DNA of 64,000 bases from Balneola vulgaris DSM 17893 (GCF_000375465.1 NZ_AQXH01000001.1:620130-684129), one strand, 5' to 3'; shown: positions 18,217-27,266, counted from the first letter of the stretch. Translations and numbers: made by a program. Notes: generated by a model from the letters alone, not told the origin.

Positions 18217-19809
18217 ATGGTTAATAGATACATATACCCCCTACTAATAATCTGTGCAATGGGGTGTCAACAAGTAGTAAGTTCTTCAGGGAAAGTAGAA
18301 CCAAATCACTTGAATCAAACAGAGAAATCTGTGGAGTTCGACACATCCGTGCATAGTAGCACGATACAAAATGTTGCTTCTGTAGCAACACTTTATGACA
18401 ATAGATCGATTGATCAAGGAATTATTATGGCTCCGAAATCAGAGCTCACAGATATCCTCCTTGTATTGAATGATCAGCAACAACCGATACTAGCTTCGCG
18501 ATCTTCAAACTCGACGAGCTATGTAATTGGCTATGAACAAACCGCAATCGCTATTGCAACCTTATTTGACGATGCGCTTTCAGAGACTCCTTATCAGGTG
18601 TTAGAAAACGATATAAAATCTCATGAAAAGTTTGATGAATTAACTCTTCGTATTGAAGAACTAAGCTCAAACAATCAGTCTTTTTTAGAGGATGAAAAAG
18701 TTCTAGCTATTCTGAACACAATGAGTAGGCAAATAGAGCCCAATAAAGCGACTAACACTTCCCTTGATATAGATTCAATTATAGACATTGATACTATATC
18801 AGAACGTGAGGCCGAACTCGTAAATGGCTCTAAAGTCCCTTTCGAGATCGAAATGAATAGTCTAGTTTTTAATGAGGTAAAGAATAGCTTACTAAGCTAT
18901 GGTGAACCGCTTGATTTCATCAATGAGAAGGAACAGTTGAATGCCACTATAGCTGATGGAGCTCACTCAACTCTAGTTAAAGCGGGTGATAAAGCTTTGA
19001 AAGCTAGAAGTGAAAAAATCCTCACTGATTACTTAGCTAAAATTTATCTAGCGATGGGATTAAAAATTCCAACTCAATCTGAGCTAAACAGTATTGCTAC
19101 TTCCATTATTGCGAAAAACAATATTGTACATACAAACACGCTCAGAAATCAACTTGTTGATTGGACTAAACATTCTATCGTATCAAATTCATCTATATGG
19201 ATTCAATCAATTGCTAAGAGTGAACAGGATTCAGGTTTAAACCCATCTAGCTACCCTCTGTTTATAGATTTCTTCACGAGAATCTTATTAGCATACGATT
19301 CCAATTCAAGCGTATTGAATAGCGATGATTATTATGTTCAATTAAATGAGCTCAACCAAGCATCCTCTAGTAGTACGGTTTGTTTTGAAAATGGCGAAGA
19401 AACGGAATGTAATTTGAAACTAGAAAAACCAGTTTTCAATATTAGTTCTTCTGGTTGTTTTAGCGATGAGTTTAGAGTGAAATTCGGTTCGAAATTCTAT
19501 GCCCCTTTTGCATTAAAGAAAGGTGCTAAACTAAAAGTTGAATGGAACTTCCTTCCTAATGGGAACTCTGGATTTTGGATAATTGATCTAAAAACTGGCG
19601 GATATACCGTATCAGGAAATACCGAAACTATTGGGTGTTTTAACTTTGGTAATATGGAAAAGGTTCAACTCGTAGAAACCTTAATTGACCACCAGGGAAG
19701 CCGTAGTGCTCCTACAAACTATGAGATTTCGAAACCTAAAACGAAATCACTCACCCGTACTACAAACACAAAATCTTCGATGAAACTCATAATGAGTAGC
19801 ATTCGATAG
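18217..19809 (+). CDS. Uncharacterised lipoprotein, 530 residues
   Basis: I do not recognise the family. The start gives a lipoprotein signal with the lipobox 'CAMGC' and the acylated cysteine near residue 17, so the protein is probably anchored in the inner or outer membrane facing the periplasm or exterior. The middle (about residues 60-390) is polar and helical with few aromatic residues. The last 150 residues look like a separate beta-rich domain with four cysteines in two pairs ('VCFENGEETEC', then 'SSSGCF' and 'TIGCFNFG'), which may form disulfides. It stands alone, with a hairpin at its start codon and a strong terminator behind it, so it is probably monocistronic. Confidence 0.75.
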   Translation: MVNRYIYPLLIICAMGCQQVVSSSGKVEPNHLNQTEKSVEFDTSVHSSTIQNVASVATLYDNRSIDQGIIMAPKSELTDILLVLNDQQQPILASRSSNSTSYVIGYEQTAIAIATLFDDALSETPYQVLENDIKSHEKFDELTLRIEELSSNNQSFLEDEKVLAILNTMSRQIEPNKATNTSLDIDSIIDIDTISEREAELVNGSKVPFEIEMNSLVFNEVKNSLLSYGEPLDFINEKEQLNATIADGAHSTLVKAGDKALKARSEKILTDYLAKIYLAMGLKIPTQSELNSIATSIIAKNNIVHTNTLRNQLVDWTKHSIVSNSSIWIQSIAKSEQDSGLNPSSYPLFIDFFTRILLAYDSNSSVLNSDDYYVQLNELNQASSSSTVCFENGEETECNLKLEKPVFNISSSGCFSDEFRVKFGSKFYAPFALKKGAKLKVEWNFLPNGNSGFWIIDLKTGGYTVSGNTETIGCFNFGNMEKVQLVETLIDHQGSRSAPTNYEISKPKTKSLTRTTNTKSSMKLIMSSIR

Positions 19810-19816
19810 CTCCTAG

Positions 19817-19846
19817 AATGCCTTCCCAATCGGGGAGGCATTTTTT
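19817..19846 (+). terminator. Intrinsic terminator after the 18217 lipoprotein gene
   Basis: AATGCCTTCCC pairs with GGGGAGGCATT (one wobble) around a 4-base loop, followed by a run of six T. It begins 7 bases after the stop codon. Confidence 0.88.
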
Positions 19847-19885
19847 ATATGGTTTAGCTATAATCAATTAAATAAACGATTGATT

Positions 19886-20596
19886 ATGTATTTCATATTT
19901 GACTTAGAAACCATCCCTGATTTTGACTTCGTACGCAAGGTATTAAACGATTATGACTCAGATAACGAGACCCTTCTAGAAATTGCAAGTGAAGAGCTTG
20001 CTCGAAACAAATCAGGCTTCCTCCCTCCAATGTATCATCGCGTGGTTTCATGGGTTGGTTTATGGATTGAAAATAATGGTCAGCCTAAACAGAAAGTGTC
20101 GTGGAATGGCGAGGACGAAAAAGAAGGCTTACTTAAAATATTTGATGCCATAGGTACTTATAAAGACTTTGGGCTTATTCATCATAATGGAAAGGGATTC
20201 GACTTACCTGTACTCACTTATCGTGCCATGAAGCATGGATTACAAATGCCGGTTAGAATGAACGAATACGACATTCGTTATCGATATAGTAAGCACAATG
20301 TTGATCTTGTTGACGAATTCAGCAACTATGGCGCAAGCTCTTGGCCTAAACTCAAACACTTGGGTCACCTAGTGGGAATTCCATTCAAGCAAACGGGTGA
20401 AGGAAATGAAGTACTAGCTATGTATGAACGCAAAGAGCTAGACCTGATTGAACATTACTGTTATGAAGATGTTATGGGTACATACATCATTTGGTTGTAC
20501 CATCAATTTACAATTGGCCTTATTCCTGAAGACCTATTTGAAAATTTAAAAGAACGCGCACTTTCAAAACTAGAAGAAATTCAGAATATGGGGTAG
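19886..20596 (+). CDS. PolB-type 3'-5' exonuclease domain protein
   Basis: The 236-residue protein begins MYFIFDLETIPD, where 'DLE' is the metal-binding DxE of DEDD exonucleases. A second acidic motif is in 'FDLPVLTYRAMKHG' near residue 110, and a third in 'HYCYEDVMGTYIIW' near 195, giving the DEDD pattern with a tyrosine (DEDDy). This resembles the predicted PolB exonuclease-like 3'-5' exonuclease family, which are stand-alone proteins of poorly known role. I chose the ATG at 19886 over an upstream TTG because DxE then sits at the usual position. It lies 2 bases before the transglutaminase-TPR gene and probably shares its transcript. Confidence 0.82.
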   Translation: MYFIFDLETIPDFDFVRKVLNDYDSDNETLLEIASEELARNKSGFLPPMYHRVVSWVGLWIENNGQPKQKVSWNGEDEKEGLLKIFDAIGTYKDFGLIHHNGKGFDLPVLTYRAMKHGLQMPVRMNEYDIRYRYSKHNVDLVDEFSNYGASSWPKLKHLGHLVGIPFKQTGEGNEVLAMYERKELDLIEHYCYEDVMGTYIIWLYHQFTIGLIPEDLFENLKERALSKLEEIQNMG

Positions 20597-20598
20597 AT

Positions 20599-22155
20599 AT
20601 GAAAGCATATGCACTCTTGCTCCTTTCTTCAATACTCATAACACTACCCGTTATGGGGCAAGAGCTTTTGTTTTCTAATTCCCAAGAAGAATTGATATTT
20701 CGTGATTGGGACGCTTTTACTGAAAATGCTCCACTACCCTTCTACCAATCCATCGTTCATCTATCTGATGTTGAGCAAAAAACAGCAGACCTTTTTTTCC
20801 AGGAACATCTACAAGCTATTCAAAAGAAAATAAGATCGAGAGATAGTGGTTTAAAGAAAGCCAATACCATTTTTCGATACCTCCATGATGAAGTGTTTCA
20901 ACAATACGACCTTTACTCAAGGCAAAAAGACTTATTTACAACGCAAGAATACAATTGTGTTACTGCAACTTCGCTTTATGTGAGTTTAGGGCGTGCCATT
21001 GGGTTAAATATGGAGGTCATTGAATCCCCTTCTCATGTTTATGCTACCCTGAAATCTGAGGGTAAATCATATAACATTGAGCTAACAGCCCCTCAGAATG
21101 GATTCAATTACAAGGATAATGCGGATGAAGTAATACGTCGTTTAGTAGATAGTAAATTAATTCCCCCTTCTGAACTGAATACTAAAACCGTTACACAATT
21201 ATATCAGGAGCATGTTCGTGGTTCAGCTCCTATTTCAGACAAAGATTTTTTAGGCATTCACTATCACAATCTTGCGCTACTCGATTTGGTTGAAAACAAA
21301 GTAGAGCAAGCTTTTAACTCCTTTCATAAAGCCATTACATTATACCCTCACGCCCCTATTATCGAAGCCTATATCGAGCAGCTCAATTTGAGTTTCGATC
21401 ATCGATCCTTATCCATTCAAGAAAAAATCGACTTACATAATCAGATTTTAAGTGTTACAAACATCGACACCTCCATTGCTAACACTGCAGTATTCCATTT
21501 AAGCGAAACTATTGAAGATGGATTACGAGCCGACACTATTTTTAGTGAAGCATTATCCCTCATTAAAGAAGCCGAAGAGCATTACAAATCAACAAATCGT
21601 GTTCAAGAAGCTATTCAATCTTTGTATATATATGTTTACACCACAAAAGCTCAGGACGCTGCTTTAAGGGGAAATCTCTTTACTGCAAAAGAAAATTTAG
21701 AATTGGCATTAGCATTATCGCCCAAAAATCAGCGATTGGAAACCTATTATATATCCGTGGTAAGCAATCATGCATTAAAGTTAGCCCAATTTGGGTTATT
21801 AGAATCTGCTCGGAGAGAGATTGACTCTTTAACTCAACAATACCCTACTGGCTATCCTGTGATAGATGATGCCCGAGTCAAAGTTATTCTAGCGGGATTA
21901 GTTCGTGTTGAAAGCATAGAAGCTAATGAAGAGAAACTACGTTCAGATTTAACCTTGGCCAGATCCATACAACCAGAGAACATATACCTCAAATCATTCG
22001 CTACTGAAGTGTACCATGATCTAGCGATGCAACAAATCCGATTAAGCGACTACCAGAAGGCTCGGACGCTAGTTTTAGAAGGACTTACATTCGATGCAGA
22101 AAGTGATGTTTTGAAAGCAGACCTAAGGCTACTTGATAGTATTATTGAGGAGTAA
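20599..22155 (+). CDS. Secreted transglutaminase-like domain protein with TPR-like repeats
   Basis: A signal peptide (cleaved after about 'PVMGQ') precedes a transglutaminase/cysteine-peptidase-like domain at about residues 60-210. Candidate catalytic residues are the cysteine in 'QEYNCVTATSLYV', the histidine in 'ESPSHVYATL' and the acidic residue in 'YNIELTAP', the usual Cys-His-Asp/Glu order. The remaining 300 residues are helical, with TPR-like spacing ('HNLALLDLVENKVEQAFNS', 'AKENLELALALSPKNQ'), so it probably binds a partner. The combination resembles SirB1-type or periplasmic transglutaminase-TPR proteins; the substrate is unknown. It follows the exonuclease gene by 2 bases and ends 2 bases before a convergent gene, leaving no room for a terminator. 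Confidence 0.75.
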   Translation: MKAYALLLLSSILITLPVMGQELLFSNSQEELIFRDWDAFTENAPLPFYQSIVHLSDVEQKTADLFFQEHLQAIQKKIRSRDSGLKKANTIFRYLHDEVFQQYDLYSRQKDLFTTQEYNCVTATSLYVSLGRAIGLNMEVIESPSHVYATLKSEGKSYNIELTAPQNGFNYKDNADEVIRRLVDSKLIPPSELNTKTVTQLYQEHVRGSAPISDKDFLGIHYHNLALLDLVENKVEQAFNSFHKAITLYPHAPIIEAYIEQLNLSFDHRSLSIQEKIDLHNQILSVTNIDTSIANTAVFHLSETIEDGLRADTIFSEALSLIKEAEEHYKSTNRVQEAIQSLYIYVYTTKAQDAALRGNLFTAKENLELALALSPKNQRLETYYISVVSNHALKLAQFGLLESARREIDSLTQQYPTGYPVIDDARVKVILAGLVRVESIEANEEKLRSDLTLARSIQPENIYLKSFATEVYHDLAMQQIRLSDYQKARTLVLEGLTFDAESDVLKADLRLLDSIIEE

Positions 22156-22157
22156 AT

Positions 22158-23639
22158 TTAAACGATTCTATCTGGATCGCTATAATCAGGGATACTGCCC
22201 TTATATCTAAATATTCTCTGAATCCATTTCACACTACTCGTACTTTGGTTACGAATGTACCACTGATCGGCAGCGCGACGGGCACCTAATCCCCAACTAG
22301 GATACGGATGGATTGTATCCGCAATATTGCGAAGGCTTACACCATTTTTCATTGCTACCGCATATTCTGAGATCATTTCACCTGCATGGGCCCCAACCAC
22401 TGTTGCTCCCAGTATCTTGCCCGACCATTTCTTCGCAAAGATCTTTATGAGTCCTGTTGTTTCACCTTCCGTTATAGCCCGATCAATTTTTGAATAGGGA
22501 AATTTATACACTTCATAAGAAATAGATTGCTCATCCAACTGTTTCTGAGAAGCTCCTAGATGTGCAACTTCAGGTGAAGTATACGTTGCCCAAGTCACGT
22601 GCTTTTTATCCAGTTTCATAGGCACTTTTAGCAATGCTCGGGTTGTAGCCACTTTAGCCATATGCTCGCTCATGTGAGTAAATTGATATCTACCCGTTAT
22701 GTCACCAATCGCATAAATATGGCTTACATTGGTTCTGCAGCTATCATCTACTGTAATACCTTTTTTCGTGAATTCTACCTCTGCATTATCCAAGCCAAGG
22801 TTTTCAATATTTGGTCGTCTTCCAGTGGCCATCAAAAGCTTATCACCCGATATTGTCTTAACCTGACCTTCAGATTCTATATGCACTGAAACTGAATCCC
22901 CTTCTTCGGATATTGATTTCACCAAAGCATTTAGGTGATATTGTACGCCCTGTTCTTGAAGCTCTTTGAATAAAATATCTACTACTTCAGCATCATCATT
23001 CATCATGATTCGAGGCGCCATATCAATTACTTTTACGGTGCTGCCTAAATTTGTAAACGCTTGGCTCATTTCAGTACCAATAGCTCCTGCACCTATTATA
23101 ACCAACTCTTTCGGCAACTCTTGAATATCAAAAAGTCCTTCATTGGTGAGGTAGTTCACTTTCTCTATACCTTCAATTGGTGGAACCATTGCTCTTGCCC
23201 CTGCAGCTATAAAGAAATATCGTGAGGTCACAATTCTCTTTTCTCCTCCTTCACTTTCAATTTCAATGGTATGTGCATCGAGGAATGAAGCCCGGCCATG
23301 TACTACTTCAATGCCCATATCTTCGTAGATCTCGGGGCGATCAGCGTCTTCATACACATCATCTATAACACCTTGAACGTGCTTAATCACCTTATTAAAG
23401 TCGATTTCTACTTCTTGATCTATTAAGCCGTACTTGCTAGCCGATCGCATTTGTTGAGCAACTTTTCCTGCTTTCAGTAAAACTTTACTAGGTACACATC
23501 CCGTCCAGGTGCAATCACCTCCAAGTTTATCGGCTTCAATCATCATCGTTTTTGCACCAAAGTTCGCACAAATTCCAGATGCCGTTAACCCTGCAGCCCC
23601 ACCACCAATCACGATACTATCAAACTCATATTTGCTCAT
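22158..23639 (-). CDS. FAD-dependent pyridine nucleotide-disulfide oxidoreductase (mercuric reductase-like)
   Basis: The protein has the class I disulfide reductase layout. The FAD site 'GGGAAGLTASG' is near residue 12, and the redox pair in 'GGDCTWTGCVPSK' is near 43. The NAD(P) site 'VIIGAGAIGTEMSQAF' is near 180, the second FAD motif 'HIYAIGDITG' near 305, and a dimerisation domain follows. It lacks the extra C-terminal cysteine pair and the N-terminal metal-binding domain of true mercuric reductase, so its substrate is probably not mercury. The usual HPT/E ending is replaced by 'HPYPSWGLGARRAADQW'. I chose the second ATG (23639), which has a GGGAG site 6 bases upstream. It overlaps the upstream small membrane protein by 14 bases. 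Confidence 0.85.
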   Translation of the reverse strand: MSKYEFDSIVIGGGAAGLTASGICANFGAKTMMIEADKLGGDCTWTGCVPSKVLLKAGKVAQQMRSASKYGLIDQEVEIDFNKVIKHVQGVIDDVYEDADRPEIYEDMGIEVVHGRASFLDAHTIEIESEGGEKRIVTSRYFFIAAGARAMVPPIEGIEKVNYLTNEGLFDIQELPKELVIIGAGAIGTEMSQAFTNLGSTVKVIDMAPRIMMNDDAEVVDILFKELQEQGVQYHLNALVKSISEEGDSVSVHIESEGQVKTISGDKLLMATGRRPNIENLGLDNAEVEFTKKGITVDDSCRTNVSHIYAIGDITGRYQFTHMSEHMAKVATTRALLKVPMKLDKKHVTWATYTSPEVAHLGASQKQLDEQSISYEVYKFPYSKIDRAITEGETTGLIKIFAKKWSGKILGATVVGAHAGEMISEYAVAMKNGVSLRNIADTIHPYPSWGLGARRAADQWYIRNQSTSSVKWIQRIFRYKGSIPDYSDPDRIV

Positions 23640-23982
23640 TTTCATCTCCCAATAATGGTTCGTCTACTTTATTTCTGATTTTTTGGATGGTTGAATACGC
23701 CCCAGCACCCACTAATAGAACAATCACACCATATACCCAAATGGGTACATTTTTACCAGCAATAATTAAGTACAAATAAGCTGATATAAAAAAGAAGGTG
23801 GTACTAATGGCGGGCAAAACTACAGACTTCCCTTTCTTAAAGTTTTTAACTAACCAGCCTAACGACAATGTGAAAAATGGGATTGCACCTACATATATAC
23901 TCCCGAATATTAATGGGTTTACTCCATACTGTTCGCCAAGGCCAAAAAACCATTCCTTTGCCATTTCGAAAAATTCTGCCAT
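23626..23982 (-). CDS. Small membrane protein, 118 residues
   Basis: Three hydrophobic segments are visible, near residues 21-42, 53-71 and 78-96, with short charged loops and an acidic tail. No family could be named. Its end overlaps the start of the disulfide reductase gene, so the two are probably translated together and may act together, for example as a membrane partner for the reductase. That functional link is inferred only from the overlap. Confidence 0.7.
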   Translation of the reverse strand: MAEFFEMAKEWFFGLGEQYGVNPLIFGSIYVGAIPFFTLSLGWLVKNFKKGKSVVLPAISTTFFFISAYLYLIIAGKNVPIWVYGVIVLLVGAGAYSTIQKIRNKVDEPLLGDENEQI

Positions 23983-24100
23983 TTAGTGCCTTATACTTAA
24001 AATTTTAAATGTAAAGATGCGTTACGAGTTACAAATTCTTTTAGATAATAGTTTATGATATTGTAAATTCAACATTGGAATTTTTTATCAGTCGTATTCA

Positions 24101-24409
24101 ATGAACACCAAATCTTTTCATATCAAATATTTATTGGCCTACCTAGCGGTAGCTGGTTTATTTGTATCTATGGTGCATTACCATAGTGAAGGATTAGAAT
24201 GTCTAGAGCATGCTGAAGAAGCACATATAATACCTACTGTCGACTTCTGTCCGATTTGTACTATTGTTGTTTCTTCAGATATTGAAACTCCATTTAACAC
24301 AAATGGATTGTTGACCCCATCAACAACACTTGTTTACGAAAATGATGTTTATTCGGATGATAACACCTACAGGTTAGCATCCCCCCGAGCTCCCCCTTTC
24401 TTGGCTTAA
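24101..24409 (+). CDS. Small His/Cys-containing membrane or exported protein of a metal-uptake cassette
   Basis: The 102-residue protein has one hydrophobic segment near residues 8-24. It is followed by a histidine- and cysteine-rich patch, 'MVHYHSEGLECLEHAEE' and 'FCPIC', which could bind a transition metal. The rest is polar, ending in prolines. I could not assign a family. It is the first of three closely spaced genes, the other two being a His-rich lipoprotein and a ZnuD-like receptor, so a role in metal handling is inferred from context plus residue content. A short hairpin with a T-run (about 24420-24444) sits between it and the next gene. Confidence 0.65.
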   Translation: MNTKSFHIKYLLAYLAVAGLFVSMVHYHSEGLECLEHAEEAHIIPTVDFCPICTIVVSSDIETPFNTNGLLTPSTTLVYENDVYSDDNTYRLASPRAPPFLA

Positions 24410-24477
24410 TACCCTCCCATGCCTCCTATTTGGAGCCTTTTACTAAAACACTTTTTATATAAAAAATTACATAAGCC

Positions 24478-24957
24478 ATGAAATTTCGATTTTTCAATTT
24501 ATCTCGTATTGCATTTACTTTAGCATTATTAAGCATCATAACTATTACTGCGTGTAGTAATTCCGTTTCTCACGATGATGATCATGAAGAACCAGCAGGT
24601 TTTAGATTAAAACTAAACGGTTCAACCGTTGTTGAGCAATTACCTAATTCTGATGTAACGGGTTCACTTGTTGTTCAACAAGGACAAGAAACTGCCCTCA
24701 TCTCATTTTATCTAATTGCTGAAGACGGAGATGAATTTCAGCCAGACGATAGCGAGCTATCACTTGGTCATTCATTCAGCGCAAGTGGTATAGCAGGGTT
24801 TGAACAACATGCAGAAGATGGAAAGTGGAACTTCCATATTCACGGTGAAGCTGCTGGTAGTACAAACTTAACGCTTCAATTAATGCATGAAGGACACTCT
24901 GACTTTAATACTCAAGCTATTTTAGTTGAAGTAACTGCTGCAACAGCTGCACAATGA
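24478..24957 (+). CDS. His-rich lipoprotein of the ZnuD-like cassette
   Basis: The lipoprotein signal ends at 'TITAC' with the cysteine near residue 26. Directly after it comes an acidic histidine cluster, 'SHDDDHEEPAG'. The mature domain of about 120 residues is beta-rich and ends with 'HIHGEAAGSTNLTLQLMHEGHSD'-type histidines spread along strands (more than eight in total). This arrangement suggests a periplasmic or surface metal-binding protein. Its stop overlaps the receptor start by four bases (ATGA), a strong sign of coupled translation. No named family was recognised. Confidence 0.7.
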   Translation: MKFRFFNLSRIAFTLALLSIITITACSNSVSHDDDHEEPAGFRLKLNGSTVVEQLPNSDVTGSLVVQQGQETALISFYLIAEDGDEFQPDDSELSLGHSFSASGIAGFEQHAEDGKWNFHIHGEAAGSTNLTLQLMHEGHSDFNTQAILVEVTAATAAQ

Positions 24958-27161
24958 TCTATTTATCCCTCATACTTATGCTATTCTCCGGTTTTACGAC
25001 CGGAGATAGCAATTCTATTTCAGGCAGAGTAATTGACGCTAAAACATCTGATCCTGTAACTTTTGCATACATACATTTAGAAGAAATAAATCGGACTACA
25101 GCCACCGATATTGAAGGGGTATATCAACTCAATAATATCCCAAAAGGAAATTACACCTTAACGGTTCATAGAATTGGTTATAAAACCAAGAATATCCCTA
25201 TTTCGATTGGAGATGAAGACTTAGAACTTGATATCAAATTAAATCAAAGCGTACTAAGTGCCCAAGCCATAGAAGTTACAGGCCAAAGAGATGGCGTTTC
25301 AGGTTCAAGTTTAGAACACGCATCAAGAAAAGTGTTAGGCTCTGAACTTCGAAGAAATTTAGGTTCTACTTTATCACAAACCCTTAGTTCACTACCTGGT
25401 TTCGACCAAAGAACGAATGGTAGTGCACCTGGTCGCCCAGTGATTAGAGGTTTAGGCGACGAACGCGTTGTTATTCTTCAAGACGGAGTTTCATCCGGAG
25501 ACGTATCTGCTCAAAGCTCTGATCATGCTGTAACGATTGATCCTGTTTCAGCTCAAGAAGTTGAAGTAGCACGTGGACCTGCAGCCTTAGCCTTTGGTGC
25601 CAATGCAATCGGTGGAGTTATTAATGTGGTACGAAATCAGATTGCCACCAATGTGCCTGCAAAGGCTAATGGCACAATCACACTTAATGGTGAAAGTGTT
25701 AATACAGGTTTCTCTGGAGCTGCAAACGTTACCATTCCTATAGAGTCATTTGCGTTAAATCTTGACTTAAATGCCCGTACAGCTCTTAACACCCAATCAC
25801 CAAAAGGACCCATTCGAAATTCCTACTTTAACACTACTAATGATGGTGTTGGTTTAAGCTGGGTAAGAGACTGGGGATATGTAGGTGGTTCGTTAGGATT
25901 TTATGGTAGCAATTACGGAATACCTCCAAATCCTGATGGCCACGAAAATGGTGTTGATATCGAAGTATCTAAGTTTCAATATGTGTTGAAATCAGAGTAT
26001 TTGATGGAAGAACGCTTTATATCTACCCTTGAAGCGGAATGGTCTTTAAAAAACTACAATCATAAAGAGTTTGAGTCGGAAGAGGTTATTGGAACTGAAT
26101 TCGGTTTAGTGACTACCGACTTTGATATAAATGCCAAGCATGGTGGTTTTGGTTTCATCACAAAAGGAAGCTTAGGTATCAGTTCTTCTTTTGAAGATTA
26201 TGCCGTGAGTGGAGCCAGTACTCCAAACTCAAATAGCTATGCCGTTGGTGCATATATCATTGAAGAAACAGATATAAACAATATTCATTTAGAAGGTGGG
26301 TTGCGTTTTGATTGGGTAAAAAATTCACCAGATGAAAGAGAACCAAATTCAAGGATTGGTGATATCCGTGCGCGTTCTTTCGCAGCCTTATCATCCTCTC
26401 TTTCGGCTATCTACAGTTTCCAAAATGGGATCAGTGTAGGTACAACTTTACTGCATTCTTTTAGAGCTCCTTCTTTAGAAGAATTATATTCCGAAGGGCC
26501 TCATTTAGCTTCCTATTCTTATGAAATCGGTAATCCAGATTTAGACCCAGAGCGTGGATTAGCTAAAGAATTATTTCTTAGGTATCGAGGCAATAGAGTA
26601 AATTTAGAAACGGCTGTTTTTCACAACCACTTTTCTAATTACTTATACGCGGCCAATACAGGGCAACCAAATAACAGGTTTCCTGACCTCAATGATTATC
26701 AATTCACGGGAACTGAAGCAACTCTTTATGGATTCGAATTTCTTTCTGAAGTTCAATTATTTCAATCTTTTGTTGTCGACTTTTCTGTGAACTACACCAT
26801 AGGTAATCAAGAAGCGGTTCAACCGGATGGTTCAACAGAAACCACTCCTTTACCTCAAATTCCACCATTGAAGCTTAAAAGTGGGATAAAGTATGCACAT
26901 AAAGGATTTGAAGTAGGCGGAAGATATAACTACGCTGCAGAACAAGACAGAACGGCTGAATTTGAGACTTCTACAGATGCATATCACAAAGTAGATTTGT
27001 TCACGCAGTATAGATTCTCAACTAAGAAACTGCTACAAACTGTTTCTTTAAACGTGAATAATGTATTCGATACGGAGTACTACAACCACCTTTCGCGCAT
27101 CAAGGATTTAAGGCCAGCCCCCGGCAGAAATATCACTCTACTTTATCGTTTATTCTTTTAA
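24954..27161 (+). CDS. ZnuD-like TonB-dependent outer-membrane receptor
   Basis: The 735-residue protein has a signal peptide, then a carboxypeptidase-regulatory-like domain (about residues 20-100, 'ISGRVIDAKTSDPVTFAY'), a plug and a beta-barrel ending in 'LLYRLFF' with terminal phenylalanine. The plug carries 'GRPVIRGLGDERVVILQDG', 'SSDHAVTIDP' and 'EVARGPAALAFGANAIGG', a pattern characteristic of ZnuD-type zinc/cadmium receptors, including the aspartate-histidine after the first plug strands. It would import chelated metal with TonB energy. It is translationally coupled to the His-rich lipoprotein. The metal (zinc is likely, copper possible) cannot be fixed from sequence. No convincing Zur box was seen before the cassette. 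Confidence 0.88.
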   Translation: MIYLSLILMLFSGFTTGDSNSISGRVIDAKTSDPVTFAYIHLEEINRTTATDIEGVYQLNNIPKGNYTLTVHRIGYKTKNIPISIGDEDLELDIKLNQSVLSAQAIEVTGQRDGVSGSSLEHASRKVLGSELRRNLGSTLSQTLSSLPGFDQRTNGSAPGRPVIRGLGDERVVILQDGVSSGDVSAQSSDHAVTIDPVSAQEVEVARGPAALAFGANAIGGVINVVRNQIATNVPAKANGTITLNGESVNTGFSGAANVTIPIESFALNLDLNARTALNTQSPKGPIRNSYFNTTNDGVGLSWVRDWGYVGGSLGFYGSNYGIPPNPDGHENGVDIEVSKFQYVLKSEYLMEERFISTLEAEWSLKNYNHKEFESEEVIGTEFGLVTTDFDINAKHGGFGFITKGSLGISSSFEDYAVSGASTPNSNSYAVGAYIIEETDINNIHLEGGLRFDWVKNSPDEREPNSRIGDIRARSFAALSSSLSAIYSFQNGISVGTTLLHSFRAPSLEELYSEGPHLASYSYEIGNPDLDPERGLAKELFLRYRGNRVNLETAVFHNHFSNYLYAANTGQPNNRFPDLNDYQFTGTEATLYGFEFLSEVQLFQSFVVDFSVNYTIGNQEAVQPDGSTETTPLPQIPPLKLKSGIKYAHKGFEVGGRYNYAAEQDRTAEFETSTDAYHKVDLFTQYRFSTKKLLQTVSLNVNNVFDTEYYNHLSRIKDLRPAPGRNITLLYRLFF

Positions 27162-27167
27162 ATAAAA

Positions 27168-27200
27168 AAAGACCTCAGAAATGTCATTTCCGAGGTCTTT
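27168..27200 (+). terminator. Intrinsic terminator after the ZnuD-like receptor
   Basis: AAAGACCTCAGAAAT pairs with ATTTCCGAGGTCTTT (one mismatch) around a 3-base loop, starting 7 bases after the stop codon. A-runs before and T-runs after give it bidirectional character. Confidence 0.88.
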
Positions 27201-27227
27201 AGCTTTAGGTTTCAGCTTAAGGAGTGA

Positions 27228-27266
27228 CTAGTGAATTGTACGGGATAGACCGTACGCAATTCTTAG
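27228..27266. other. Long imperfect inverted repeat in the gap before the alkyltransferase gene
   Basis: GAATTGTACGG (27233-27243) pairs with CCGTACGCAATTC (27250-27262), with a 2-base bulge and a 6-base loop. An outer CTA/TAG pair extends it to 27228-27266. It lies just past a terminator, has no T-run and does not fall in a gene. It could be a structured RNA element or an operator. Confidence 0.4.

Noticed and set aside
22158..23639. Calling the disulfide reductase a mercuric reductase (merA)
   Set aside because: The C-terminal cysteine pair and N-terminal metal-binding domain are absent and no mer genes lie nearby.
23983..24100. Zur or Fur box before the ZnuD-like cassette
   Set aside because: The region is AT-rich but contains no sequence matching a Zur or Fur palindrome well enough to report.
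24420..24444. Hairpin between the first two genes of the metal cassette as a terminator
   Set aside because: The stem has a mismatch and only a short T-run; I mention it under the gene but do not list it as a feature.
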